A stretch of DNA of 64,000 nt from Chrysogorgia sp. JL179-B06 (lineage: Eukaryota; Cnidaria; Anthozoa; Scleralcyonacea; Chrysogorgiidae). The notes under the pieces were generated by a model. It ran no database searches. It was given only the letters and a program-made list of their open reading frames with translations, and was not told the origin of the DNA. Positions 38,201 to 49,879 of the stretch are shown in pieces. The stretch lies in NCBI GenBank assembly GCA_035772405.1, contig JAYKKM010000222.1, forward strand, positions 960,001 to 1,024,000, in the 5' to 3' direction. A program made the position numbers and the translations under genes. Each line of letters starts with the position of its first letter. The first letter of the stretch is position 1.

Positions 38201-38794
38201 ACGCTCATCTTCGATCATCGCCAGGTTTATAGCAAACTCCTATGGGGTCCGGTGTCAGAACGATATCCACAGCGTTATATTGTTGCTCCATCATGTTTTA
38301 GAAATATTTATATGATTTCTATCCATGCCGAGGAGGCAAGAATCCTGCAAAAATGGTGATGACGCAGACTGGATGCACACTTTGTATTTGCAAATATGGT
38401 GTCACTGACAGTATTTATAAAATATACATATATTATAAAAAAAATAATGTTACTTGGAAGCTACCAGCTGGTACTCACCCTGATTGTCCTGATATTCATA
38501 AGGTCTGAGTAGATCTACGGCATCGTCTCTCCCAATTTTTAATAAATGATCAATCAATAACGAAACAGTACTCTCCTTACTATGCATCCACTCAAAAAGT
38601 AATTCCTTTGTGGGATTTTTTTCTCTTTCCCAGTTTCGTATATGCTGAACAGAATATTCAAGATGACCAGCTAGCGAACGCCAATCTTTCATGGGAACGT
38701 CAGGATTCATAATCATGAACAGCCTTTCAAATATGTCATAAGGTAAAGAAGATACCAAACGATTCTTCTTGCTCTCGTAAGTTGCTGTCTCCAT
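35221..38794 (-). CDS. Death-domain protein, IRAK/MyD88-like N-terminus (partial)
   Basis: Exons with matching phases: 38479-38794 (ATG at 38,794), 36354-36469 and 35221-35296. Donors and acceptors are canonical (AATCAGG/GTGAGT, GCTTAG, GAATG/GTGAG, TTAACAG, CCAG/GTAAG). Exon 1 encodes a Death domain: LPYDIFERLF, DWRSLAGHLEYS, HIRNWEREKNPTKELLFEW and STVSLLIDHLLKIGRDDAVDLL. The PTxELLxxW and TVxxL patterns are typical of the Death domains of IRAK, Pelle and MyD88, adaptors of Toll/IL-1 receptor signalling. Exons 2-3 encode a Met/Pro/Gly-rich linker (GMPSGMPMTMPLSGDQRW). No kinase or TIR domain is visible downstream, so the 3' exons lie elsewhere, are lost, or are unrecognised; family assignment rests on the Death domain alone. 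Transposon debris fills the introns. Confidence 0.65.
36604..36680 (-). repeat. tRNA-derived SINE fragment
   Basis: The minus strand reads GGCGGGGTAGCTCATCTGG, an anticodon-like arm, then CGAGTTCAAATCCTGCTCG, i.e. A-box and B-box-like segments. The anticodon loop lacks the normal U33 arrangement, so it is a tRNA-related relic and not a functional tRNA gene. It lies in an intron of the Death-domain gene. Confidence 0.55.
36990..37256 (+). pseudogene. Penelope-like element, GIY-YIG endonuclease fragment
   Basis: An 88-codon plus-strand reading frame without ATG, ending in TAA, reads PIGETGRNLATRLNEHKS, SAVAKHSLEQDHRIKW and ASLIANEKNYFSLAMSDE. The GETGRxLxxRLxEHK block, the H...H region and a following glutamate region match the C-terminal GIY-YIG endonuclease domain of Penelope-like retroelements; the domain's own GIY start and the reverse transcriptase are missing, as in a 5'-truncated insertion. 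An inverted ATCACTCATAGCCAACG/CGTTGGCTATGAGTGAT pair lies inside the frame. It sits in the first intron of the Death-domain gene, on the opposite strand. Confidence 0.65.
37455..37500 (+). ncRNA. Hammerhead-ribozyme-like motif downstream of the Penelope fragment
   Basis: CTGATGA (37461-37467), one extra A, a perfect 6-bp stem (GTCTCG 37469-37474 / CGAGAC 37482-37487) with a 7-base loop, then GAAA (37488-37491) reproduce the hammerhead order CUGAUGA-stem II-GAAA. Penelope-like elements are known to carry hammerhead motifs, which fits the position 200 bases after the endonuclease stop. Stem III would be very short (GC/GC around TCA, with UA as the cleavage pair), and stem I is weak. The extra A before stem II departs from the consensus, so catalytic activity is doubtful. 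Confidence 0.45.
38020..38250. mobile_element. Foldback element (GGCGATGATCGA arms)
   Basis: GCTATAACCCTGGCGATGATCGAGAATGAGC at the left (about 38,030-38,060) pairs with GCTCATCTTCGATCATCGCC followed by AGGTTTATAGC at the right (to about 38,237). It may extend outward to GTCGGACCAG/GGGGTCCGG. No coding capacity. Confidence 0.65.
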
Positions 38795-38924
38795 GCTGAA
38801 GTTCCTTTTCACTTGCTGAATTTCTCTAGAAATTGATCCCAACTTCAGTCAGTTACATTTTTTCAAAACGTTACATGGTCTTCGACAATTAAAAACCGTT
38901 CAAAAACTCTTATATATATTCGTA

Positions 38925-39115
38925 TGGTGATGACTAAAGGGTATGGACGAGAGGTAGTTTTCAAGATGGAAGCCAATACTAAGATTTATGTTAATGTAAG
39001 GGTTAGGATTATGGTTAGGTTAGGGTTAGTATTAGGAAACCAGCTTAATTACAATTCGTAAGCATGATGGCGGCCATCTTGAAACACGTCCATACCCTTT
39101 AGCCACGACCATAAT
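38925..39115. mobile_element. Foldback element (AAAGGGTATGGAC arms)
   Basis: ACTAAAGGGTATGGACGAG and TTTTCAAGATGG at the left match CCATCTTGAAACACGTCC and ATACCCTTTAGCCACGACC at the right, inverted. The interior holds TTAGGG-like patches. Confidence 0.6.
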
Positions 39116-39829
39116 CGTATAGCCTGCGTAGACGACGGTTGACAGTTGTTATATTGAGATATCACGTCATATAGAAATGGGGAAGAGTGAAGAAACCCTG
39201 GTCTATCCCTAATATCCTAACCATAACCCTAACCCCATATCTTAGAAATTAGTGCTACACATCCCAATGGGAAGAAAGTTGGAAGGATGGAAGTGTGTGC
39301 TGATTCAGTTCAATCAGCAGTAAATGCAAAAAATGGAGCTAAAAATGAAATATTACCATTTATTTTTTATTTCTATTTTTAGTCTAGCCCTGGCAGTGGT
39401 GTGGAAACCATAATACAATAGGTCAGTGCAGTACTTCAATAATGTTTAAAGCAAATGCAACCCCAAATTCAAAGTAAATTTACCTTGTGACAAAAACCAG
39501 ACCTGTAAGATTGATTGTGTCACTAAAACTTGAATTTCAATGGTGATTGTTTCATTTGTAAGAAATTGTAGAAAAGCTAGTCACCATTCTTACAGATGAC
39601 AGGTCACCACCTAACTGTATGAACAAGTTTTGTAATTGGTTAATTAATTATTTAATAGAATCAATCACAAAGAAACCAATGACTAACCCAAAACACTTTT
39701 GTTCCACAAAGTTCAACATTAGACAGTCAAAATATGAAAAATGTCTTGTACAATATGTATTTATTGCAATTTATTTATTGCAATTTATATAATATATAGA
39801 AAACTATTTCAAGCCAGAGTAGCGTTAAA

Positions 39830-42450
39830 CTATGTCTGAGTTTTTATCTTTACCAACATTATGATATTTAATGTATAATAATTTCCTTTATATTCACATC
39901 CACCGCAGCGAGGACACGGGTGGTATTTTATTCATTATTAATATCAATACTTTGCACATGAACTACCGTAGACGTGTTTTTTTGTAAATGTGGTTTTTCC
40001 TTTACTATCTGAATCTAAGTATAGACTTGTATAGTCGATCATTTCATCTATGATATGAAAGTTACAGGATTTATTGCATTTTCATACGGTCTACAGAAAT
40101 TTTACCATAAATTATAAATGCATGGTTATATTTATTATTTCATATTTGTTATTTTGTCAATTAAGCTATATATATATAGGCTACACTCGGATTGTATATG
40201 CATTCTAAAGCTATTGCACAATTTTCGCAGCGAATCATGAGATCACAGCAGTAGAGAAAAGTGTTATAGAAACATTGTATTCAATGGACTATTAAGTATA
40301 GCGACATTTAGACACAAGAATATGACAGCTTAGTTTCGACAACTCCTTATTTCCGTTCTATTGTAGGAGAGCCTTAGTATATGGACATTCATCGCAAACC
40401 GGCGATTAACTAATAATTGAGCGTTTAAACATGAGCCTCTAGCAAGTCTGAAATGGGCAACCTTATTCTGCGTTGTGATAATGATACTGAGTTGTACAAA
40501 TGTCTCCGGTCACACGTTGAGGTGTTGCGATGAATATTCCTTGCATTTTGATTGGCGCCAAAACATTCTTTCTCACCTGCCTTCGTTCTCAGCAAATACC
40601 GAATGCCTAAATTATGAGGTTAGGTAACTAATTAGGTGACGAAACTAAAGCTATTAGGCGCACAAGAGGTTGAACATAATAGTATCAAGAGCTTGGCTTG
40701 GTTTGAATAGATGATGTATAATTTATGTAAAATATCGCGGGTTGAAGTGTTGGTCGTACGAGGATAAGAGTCGATCGTTGCAAGTCACAACTGTCACTGT
40801 CACCGCTATAAATCTAATCCAATCTCATTCAATTTTGATGAGAGTCAATGAAAGTTTCCGAAAGGTTCAAATTAAGGTGAAACGTTTTCCAATGTATACT
40901 TGTTGTTGTTGTTTTTTATTCAAACAAACGTTAGAGAAACTTCTCTTGACGGCGATGCGGTATTTCCTGTTTATTATCGTTTGTTTATACTGGATTATAT
41001 CGCGTAAGACTTTCAATATATTTTATTTACAAAGCGCATTTGCATGGTATAATACCTTCATAAACTCTCATCTTCGTTTGACCAGGAGCCACTTGACATG
41101 TAACTCTCATACGAATTATTCAGGGTCCTATTGATAACAACATTTATATTAATGCTGAAGGGATGTCTATCTATTTCTGTATACCGACTTTCATCTTCCT
41201 TTGATCAAAGTTTATTTGGTGTACTGCCGAAATAGGGAAGGCCCTTCGTCAAAACGTGAAATGTGTCACAGTCGACAGCAGCGAAACATTAGATCACAGA
41301 AGTAGAGTAAAGTGTTATAAAAACATTGTATGTAATGCACAACTACAACATTTAGAGACACGAGGACAGCTAGGTCACCTTGAAATTATGACAACGCCTT
41401 CTTTCTGTTCGATTAGCACAGTATTCAGTAGCCCAGTTGAAGTTTTGTAGTCAGGAATAGTGGAATGTTTGAAAACATTCCTTTACTGGCCAATGTGCAT
41501 CTTTATCATCAAACGGATGACTAATAAATTATTATGAGGTTCGCTAACTTTCGTGAACGAACGAAAGCTATTCCTACACAAGTTTATCAAAACGTTTCAA
41601 GATATCTTGGTTTTAAATCGGGGTATATATATATGTACATAAAACTTACCAAATCGTAAATATGACCAAATAAGTTGTCCCTTTACATTGTAAACTGCAG
41701 TTAGCTGTTAATGTATTGTTTTGAAGAAGGAAGAAAGAACTATGTGTTTGAGCTTCTTATTAATTTCTTGAATCGTATTAAATTGAATATAGATGTCAAT
41801 TGTAGCGAAGTTCCGGCTTGTCCGCCTACACGCTATTGTGTTGCTATTTTTGTGAGATAATAAACGCTTTCTTGATACTTGCGGTGAACTTTGTGAAAGA
41901 AGAACCTCGTTATAAGAAAGCTCATTTAAAACAACAAATATTTACCATTCTAACTAAACGAAGTAAATATGAAAGAACCGTTTTGCTCTTCCTATATAGT
42001 TGGTGTCTTTCTAATTTGGAATTCCAACTGTGTTTTTATCTTGATCAACATCATGATATTTTCCATTTATGTTCAGTCCATAAGCAGCAAGAACATGCAC
42101 AGACGGTATTTTATTAATTGCAATAGTTTAGACAACTACAACTGTGATTTGTAGCAAATGTTCTCTTTCCTTTGTTATTTGAATCTAACTAGACTTGCTA
42201 TAGTCGAGCATATCATTTGTCATATTAAAGTTACGTGTTTGAATGCATTCTCATACGTTCTGTAGAAATTGTTACCATATATGGCAAAAATATATGTATT
42301 GTTATTTTGTCAGGCTCTATAAGATTTTACAAGTAATATTTGGCATTTCACTCGATTAAACTACATGTTCTAAGGATTTATGGTGAAGCAAATTTCGAGT
42401 GTTGAAATATATAAATTTTAAGACCAAACCGGAACTATATATACAGAACT
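39830..42450 (+). repeat. Left arm of a roughly 10-kb imperfect inverted repeat
   Basis: This arm matches the reverse complement of 45,905-49,745 block by block: 39,890-40,030 with 49,570-49,700; 40,235-40,450 with 49,170-49,380; 40,500-40,700 with 48,880-49,110; 40,760-41,060 with 48,500-48,830; 41,190-41,640 with 46,980-47,430; 41,690-42,120 with 46,520-46,930; 42,340-42,440 with 45,905-46,030. Internal units also repeat within the arm (GATCACAG-AGTAGAG at 40,243 and 41,293). No intact gene; ORFs in it have no recognised domains and are disrupted in the partner arm. Confidence 0.8.
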
Positions 42451-42465
42451 CGTGACCAGGCTCTC

Positions 42466-42600
42466 GGCAACGGCCTCCGTAGCTCAGTGGTCAGAGCACT
42501 GCACTAGCATCGCAGGGTCGCGGGTTCAATTCCACCGGAAGGCCTTGAAGTTGCATTTTTCGCAACTGGTCCCGGTTTGGTCTGAAGTACATATTCTCTA
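42466..42600 (+). repeat. tRNA-Ala-like SINE, copy 1
   Basis: CCGTAGCTCAGTGGTCAGAG (A-box region), an anticodon arm with loop CTAGCAT (AGC, alanine-like) and GGTTCAATTCC (B-box region) lie in tRNA order. The acceptor end and T-stem are imperfect, and a non-tRNA body follows (CTTGAAGTTGCATTTTTCG). It is flanked by AAGACCAAACCGG and CCGGTTTGGTCT in inverted orientation. Treated as a SINE, not a tRNA gene. Confidence 0.7.
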
Positions 42601-43147
42601 TAAGATTTTAGCCTGATTAATATTTTGTCAGGCTATAGTGATAACATTTCGCAATCAATTGTAGGATTGATCCTTCTATTGTCAAAGTGATCATTCGGGT
42701 TTCTTCAAATGGTCAACTACACAAACTGTAGATTTAATTTTATATCATACATTCATTCATCACCACTAACAGGACGCATTCAGTTCAATATGTAAATACT
42801 AGTTGACAATATCAGTATAGGATCACGCTCCCCCAACTATAGGGACGGAAGTAATTAGCGCCGATACTCCCTTATATGTCCGGGACGGAAGCAATTACCT
42901 CTAAGCCTATAGTTCTTTCACCTAATCCTAATGTCGTGTGTAACTTTGAGACCCAAAGCCTGACTTTGCATACTTAGGCTGTTGCGAACGGAATTAATTA
43001 GCGTGAAGAACGCTTGACATCCCTCATAGACACCTAACGCTAACCTCTTTCACATTCACATTCACAATAACTAAATTTCATTAATTATTACATCCAAACC
43101 ATTCCAATTTTACTTCCAACTCCTTGACTCTCGTAGTTGTACAACTG

Positions 43148-43908
43148 CTTAAAGTGACAATGAGATGAAAATCCGTCTATCCAATTTTTTGATTTTTCTA
43201 AAAGTATTTTGTAAATGAAACTGAATGGCTTTCTCGGTTTCTCAATGCGTCATCTCGTTTTAGAGATATTCAGGTTTTTTAAACATGCAAATTAGATGCC
43301 CCATGACGCCATTTTCTCGCATAGACAAAATACAATTTACAAAATGAGAAATATCTCTGCAAATAACAAGCATAATGTTTTGAAACTTTGCACATGTATG
43401 CCACACAACTATATGAAGTATATTGTCGCCATGAAGATTGCTTGGCGTCAAATCTCTTTCATTTGTAAAACACAAATTGTATATTTCTAAGATTCGTACA
43501 CACGTAGATATTGTATTGCTAAGATCTAAATCATCTTATTCTTTAAGAAAGATACAGAAACTAAGATTTTAGTTTTTTAGTTAAAATATTACTGCTTCCT
43601 AGTGATCTCCATGGCAACAATATACTCTGTACAATGGTGTGGGCACTCATCATTGGCATACATGTGGAAAGTTTCAAAACATTCTACTTGTTATTTGAAG
43701 ATATATTCCTCATTTTGTGAATTTTATTTAGTCTATGTGAGAAAATGACGTCATAGGCATCTAATTTCCCTGTTTCAAAAACTTGAATATCTCTGGAACA
43801 AGATGAGGTATTGAGAAACTGAAAAAGCCATTCTGTTTCACTTTCAAAATACTTTTAGTATTACATCAAAATTGGATAGACGAATTTTTCATCTCTGTAG
43901 CACTTTAG
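43148..43908. mobile_element. 760-bp foldback element
   Basis: Arms of about 260 bp: AGTGACAATGAGATGAAAAT and CGTCTATCCAATTTT at the left against AAAATTGGATAGACG and CATCTCTGTAGCACTTTAG at the right; inside, GATGCCCCATGACGCCATTT pairs with AAATGACGTCATAGGCATC. Substitutions are common, so the copy is old. Sits in the central spacer of the 10-kb inverted repeat. Confidence 0.7.
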
Positions 43909-44984
43909 ATAGAGAACCATTTTGGCAGAATCGTCGTTTATTTCGCTTTTGTGTATAGAGTAAGGAATTTCTACGAGGAAGAAACACTTTGGGAAGCAGT
44001 GCGAAGAACTGTTAAGGATTTGACGTCTTCGTATAGGTTTGCAGTGTCATTTCTGTAAAGCGCTCTCAATTCGTCAGAATTTATGCCACAAAAATAAAAT
44101 AGATATTAATTTGTAGAAAGCTATTAATTTGTAGAATACAATGGTGTCTTTGGTCTTGCGATAAACATAAATCATTAATAGTTATGAAGACCCAGAGGGT
44201 TTCACCCGGGGAGATTCAAGTGCAAAGCATTTTATTATTTAAAAAAAACATTTTGCAATTCCAAAAAAGAGATTTCCAGTAAAACAGTGCCAGAAGGTCG
44301 TTCGTCAGAGAGTGAAAGTGAACAACACGTTTATATAACTGTTAAAAACATGCACGATTAAATATGATCGAGGCTATGATAAAGTCTAAGTATGCCATAT
44401 ATATACCATATATACTAGTTATAGTTATTGCAACAACGAGGCCACGATTGTTTGTTAATCTGTGATTATTTATTATCGTGTCATAAATACTAACGTTCAA
44501 TCCTAACCCTAATAAACCCTAATAAACCATAAATAACGGCCATAACACTAACCCCTTGGTCAATCAACAAAAAACTTACAAAATTATGCTACATTACTAC
44601 ATGTAACAAAACCTTAATCCGATTTCCGTTTTTAATATAAAAAGGTTTGAATTTCAAAATATTTAACATGAGAATCACGAAGAGCCTTTCTCGTCCCTAT
44701 GGCCCCCAGTTGAAGAAGAGAATGATGACGTCAAAGATCACGTGAGACTGCTGTTAATTTTCATGCATGCAGGTATAATGCAAAGTACAATTGTTTATTT
44801 GAAAGTGGAAGCACTGTTCAGATCAAGCTATAACTCGAGGTACAAGTTAAGCTACAGGCTTTTCTTATTTGCTCGGATATTGATTGCGAAATCTTGTCAC
44901 TATAGCCTGACAAAATATCAATCAGGCTAAATTCTTATAGAAATGTTATAGTGAAATGCCAAATATTACTTGTATAATATACCA

Positions 44985-45765
44985 AGAATCTTATCCCAGC
45001 ATTACCACCACTATAGGCCCATTTACACTGGCGAGTTTTGGTACGATTTTTCTCATATTAGGGCATGTAATTGAGTGGATGACTCATGAAAGTATAATTT
45101 CATATTGTTGGAGGAACTTCAGGCATGTTGTAAAACATGGACTAGTGGACTGTACTGAACTGTACTGGACTGGACTGTTAAAACATGGACTGATAAAACA
45201 TGGACTGATAAAACATGGACTGATAAAACATGGACCGATAAAACATGGACTGATAAAACATGGACTGGTAAAACATGGAGGGTCAGGATCTTTGTTGTTT
45301 TGGGGTTAGCGATTATTTGCTATAAAACATGGATTGGTAAAACATGTAACGTGTAGCTGCGAATGTATGATGTCTACATTAACAAATAATCGCTAACCCC
45401 AAAACAACAAAGATCCTAACCCTCCATGTTTTACCAGTCCATGTTTTATCAGTCCATGTTTTATCAATCCATGTTTTATCAGTCCATGTTTTACCAGTCC
45501 ATGTTTTATCAGTCCACAGTCCAGTCCATGTTTTACAACATGCCGGAACCTCAACCAAATAATTCATTTACTTCTTTTGTTTGTGGTATCAACATGTCCG
45601 TCAAAAAACCTTTGTGTTCTGCGTCTCAAGGGATCGATTGCAAACCATCCATAGCTTTGCACAAAGGGTCAAATAGTTTTGTAAGTCATGAATCCACTCG
45701 ATCGTATGCACCAGGAGGAGAAAATTCGTACCAAAAACTCGCTAGTGCATGTAAATGGACTTTAT
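44985..45765. repeat. Central palindrome with AAAACATGGACTG minisatellite arms
   Basis: The left arm has CCATTTACACTGGCGAGTTT, then a run of (GATAAAACATGGACT)n to 45,275, then GGGTCAGGATCTTTGTTGTT and TTGGGGTTAGCGATTATTTG. The right arm has the exact or near-exact complement in reverse order. The loop at about 45,319-45,382 itself contains unpaired minisatellite units. Confidence 0.8.
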
Positions 45766-45824
45766 ATATATATATATATATAACTCGTGACTAGGCGCTC
45801 TGCAACGGCTTCCGTAGCTCAGTG
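45537..45824 (+). repeat. 288-bp repeat, copy 1 (identical to 55.52 kb)
   Basis: From ACATGCCGGAACCTCAACC to the SINE head GTAGCTCAGTG the sequence appears identical to 55,519-55,806, including the length of the TA microsatellite. The 84-codon ORF inside is shared and carries no recognised domain. Confidence 0.85.
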
Positions 45825-45915
45825 GTCAGAGTACTGCACTAGCATCGCAGGGTCGCGGGTTCAATTCCAGCCGGAAGGCCTTGAAGTTGCATTTTTCGAA
45901 ACTGGTCCCGGTTTG
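45800..45915 (+). repeat. tRNA-Ala-like SINE, copy 2
   Basis: Same head and body as copy 1 (GTAGCTCAGTGGTCAGAGT ... CTTGAAGTTGCATTTTTCG), with an AGC anticodon-like loop. The continuous copy here shows the sequence that the Polinton interrupts at 55,806. Confidence 0.75.
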
Positions 45916-48900
45916 ATCTTAAAATGTATATATTCCAACACTCGAAATTTTCCTTCACCATAAATCCTGAGAACATGTACAGTAGTTTGATCGAGTGAAA
46001 TGCCAAATATTACCTGCACAATCTTATAGAGCCTGACGAAATAACAAAAAAATATATGACCGGGATAAAATGAGGCTCGTGATATCTGTTTTAGTATCTT
46101 TATTGAACAGTATTCTTTACGAAAAAACGGCGATAAACGAGGGCGACATGGCGCGGGCAACACACCCAAGAATACTCTATAGTGTTCTGGAAACTGCAGC
46201 TTTATGTCCACTTTGTTTGAGAGCGACTTCGTTCAATCCTAACCGCATGGTCTGTGTGATCGAAAACTACAAAAACCATCTTCAATCCTATTGGCTAACA
46301 TACGCCGGAAACAAAGTAAACGTGGTGAAGCGGAAGTGAAAAGACAGGTAGCCTGGTACATATAATATGTTTACCCTATATGGTAAGAATTTCTACAGTT
46401 GTGTGAGAATGCAATCAAACCCGTCACTTGCTTGACTATACAAGTCTAGCTACTTTATTCAAATAAAATAGGAAAGACAACATAGTAGTTGTCTATTGTA
46501 ATTAATAAAATACCGTCTGCGTTCTTGCTGCGGCGGTCTGAACATAAAAGGAAAATATCATGTTGTTGGTCAAGATAAAAACACAGTTGGAATTCCAAAT
46601 TAGAAAGTCAATTACACAATTACTGCAGTGATATATAGGAAGAACGAGAAGGTTCTTTCATATTTACTTAGGTAGAATGGTAAATATTTGTTGTTTTAAA
46701 TGAGCTTTCTTATAACGAGGTTCTTTTTTCACAAAGTTCAAAAGTATCAAGAAAGCGTTTATTATCTCAGGAATATAGCGACACAATAGCGTGTACGTAG
46801 GCGGACAAGGCGGAACTTCGCTACAATTGACGTCTATATTCAATTTAATAGCATTCAAGTAATTAACACGAAGCTCAAACATATGGTTCTTTCTTCCGTC
46901 TTCTAACAACACATTAACAGCTGACTGCAGTTTACAATGTAGAGGGACAACTTATTTGGTCATATTTATGATTTGGTAAGTTTTATGTACATATACCCCA
47001 TTTGAAACCAAGATATCTTGAAACGTTTTGATAAACTTGTGTACGGAATTGCTTTCGTTCGTTCACGAAAGTTCGCGAACCTCATAATAATTTATTAGTC
47101 ATCCGCTTGATGATAAAGATGCACATGGACCAGTAAAGGAATTTTTTCAAACATTCCTCTATTCCTGACTCCAAGTCTTTAGCTGAGCTACTGAATACTG
47201 TATTAATCGAACAGAAAGAAGGCGTTGTCATAATTTCAAGATGACCTGTACTTGCAATAGTCCATCACATACAATGTTTCTATAACACTTTACTCTACTT
47301 CTGTGATCTAATGTTTCGCTGCTGTCGACTTTGACACATTTCACTTTTTGACGAAAGGCCTTCGCTCGAAACATTACACCTACTAATCGATTTGTAATTT
47401 ATAAACTTTGATCAAAGGAGGATGAGAGTCGTGGTTTACAGAGATAGATAGACACCTTTATTTATTCTATTCAGGGTAATCCCTTAATCATTACAATAAA
47501 TGATGTTATCAATACCACAGACTTCCCAAGCTTGCGGCACATTTATTATTATTGACTCTTTATTTACGATCGATTTTAATGGACTTGCAACGGGAATTCA
47601 TTCGATTTCGTTAAATCTGTGTAATTTAGTGTGAAATCTAGCGCAGTTTACAGCGATCGGTTGCGGCACTTTTAATGGACTTGCAACGAGGAATCATTCG
47701 ATTTCGTTAAAATGCTAGAATATTGCCATAAATTAAGAAATAAAGTTCACTTTATTTCTTATTAAGTCGTAGTTGTCGTTTCTGTGTAATTCATTTGGTG
47801 TGAAAGCTGGCGCAGTTGAGGCATTTACAGCGAGTTCGGTATCTGGCCATGTTGTTCCTCACTATAAAATAGGCAGGAGACTGCCGCTCACGAAGCCCAC
47901 GTATCGACTCCACAAATCGTTCTCTAGGAGCCGCTTTACGCGCCCAATCGCGAAGAAAACAACAAATCAATAAAGTACAGTAAATTTACAATCAGATACT
48001 TTGTCCTCAGGAATCGATACACAGATTTAGTAAGATAAAATTCCAATATAATTCAGTTGTTTGACGATCTGCCATCCTGCCTTCCCTATTTTATAGTGAG
48101 GAACAACATGGCCAGATACCGAACTCGCTGTAAATGCCTCAACTGCGCCAGATTTCACACTAAATTACACAGAAACGACAACTACGACTTAATAAGAAAT
48201 AAAGTGAACTTTATTTCTTAATTTATGGCAATATTCTAGCATTTTAACGAAATCGAATGATTCCCATTGCAAGTCCATTAAAATATATCGTACATAAAGT
48301 ACTCCAATATCATAATAATAAAAGTGCCGCAACCGATCGCCGTAAATGCCTCAACTGCGCTAGATTTCACACTAAATTACACAGATTTAACGAAATCGAA
48401 TGAATTCCCGTTGCAAGTCCATTAAAATAGATCGTAAATAAAGAGTCAATAATAATAAATGTGCCGCAAGCTTGGGAAGCCTGTGTCAATACGAGCCCTA
48501 AAGCATTCGTTTGAGAGTTTATGAAAGTATTAATATTAGCGCTTTGTAAATAAAATGTTTTGAAAGTCTTCGCGATATAATCCAGTATAAACAAATGATA
48601 ATAAACAGGAAATACCGCATCACGGCCAAGAGAAGTTTCTCTGACGTTTCGTTGAATAAAAAACAACCACAACAAAGTACATTGGAACGTTTTACCTCAA
48701 TTTGAACCTTTCGGAAACTCTCATTGACTATCATCAAAAGTTAACTATGTGAGTGGATTAGAGTTTATAGCGGTTATAGGAACGTGACAGTTGCGACTTG
48801 CGTCGATTGACTCTCATGCCCGTACAACCAACAGCTTAAAACTGCGATATTTTACATAAGTTATAGTATACACCGTCCATCTATTCAAACCAAGCCAAGG

Positions 48901-49745
48901 TCCTTGATACTATTATGTTTAACCTCTTGTGCGCATAATAGCTTTAGTTTCGTCACCTAATTAGTTACCTAACCGGCTCATAGTTTAGGCATTCAGTATT
49001 TGCTGAGAACGAAGACAGGTCAGAAAGAATGTTTTGGCGCCAATCAAAATGCAAGGCATATTTATCGCAACGCCTTGACGTGTGACCGGAGACATTTGTA
49101 CAACTCAGTATCATTATCAACGCAGAATAAGGTTGCCTTTTCAGCCTTGCTAGAGGCTCATGTTAATCACTGGCTTGCGATGAATGTCCTATACTAAGGC
49201 TCTAAAGACCTACAATAGAACCGAAATAAGGAGTTGTTGCGATCTGAAGAGTGACAAATCCTTGTGTACTCTAAATGTCACTACTTAATATAGTCCATTG
49301 AATACAATGTATCTATAACATTTTACGTCTCTACTTCTGTGATCTCATGTTTCGCTGCAAAAGTTGTGCAATAGCTTTAGCATGCATAACCGCATGGAAT
49401 ATAGATTGCGGTGAAGTATTACCTATAATATATAGGGCTTGACAAAATAACAAATAATAGTTTCACCATCATGCATATAATTTATGGTAAAAATTTCTGT
49501 AGACCGGATGAGAATGCAACAAATCCCGTAACTTTTATTTCACAGATGAAATGTTCGACTATACAAGTTTATACTTAGGTTCAGATAGTAAAGGAAAAAT
49601 CACATTTTCGATAAAATACGTCTACGGTAGTTCATGTACAAAGTATTGATATTAATATTGAATAAAATACCGCCCGTGTCCTCGCTGCGGTGGAGGTGAA
49701 TATAAAGGGAAATATCATAGTGTTGGTAAAAATAAAACTCAGTTG
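45905..49745 (-). repeat. Right arm of the roughly 10-kb inverted repeat
   Basis: Reverse-complement partner of 39,830-42,450. It is longer because of two insertions: a 970-bp foldback element (47,516-48,485) and about 300 bp at 46,050-46,345. Divergence between the arms, by eye, is substantial (frequent substitutions and small indels), so the duplication is not recent. Outer copies of GTGTCCTCGCTGCGGTGGA (49,676) and GCGTTCTTGCTGCGGCGGT (46,519) show that a sub-unit is also duplicated within the arm. Confidence 0.8.
47516..48485. mobile_element. 970-bp foldback element with 7-bp target duplication
   Basis: Termini CACAGACTTCCCAAGCTTGC and GCAAGCTTGGGAAGCCTGTG are inverted and flanked by TCAATAC (47509-47515 and 48486-48492). 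The other arm of the 10-kb inverted repeat lacks the element at the matching place, giving an empty site. Arms of about 370 bp continue inward with nested repeats (the GCCGCAACCGATCG, TTGCAAGTCCATTAAAA and ACAACATGGCCAGATACC blocks). The loop is about 47,885-48,060. No transposase. Confidence 0.85.
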
Positions 49746-49879
49746 GAATTCCAAATTACCATGTCAATGACACCAAACGTAGGAAAAGCAAAACGGTTCT
49801 TTCAGATTTACTTAGTTTAAAACATATTAAACGACGTATATATACATGTAGTTATAACGGTAAACATTACTAGTCTTTT

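Noticed and set aside
40742..41134. 130-codon ORF in the large inverted repeat
   Set aside because: Its inverted copy at 48.4-48.8 kb does not keep the frame, and no domain is recognised.
42474..42545. Functional tRNA-Ala (AGC) gene
   Set aside because: Acceptor end lacks proper pairing and A73, T-stem is imperfect, and the same non-tRNA tail follows in two copies: it is a SINE.
46070..46339. 89-codon ORF
   Set aside because: Lies in an insertion specific to one repeat arm, with no recognisable family.
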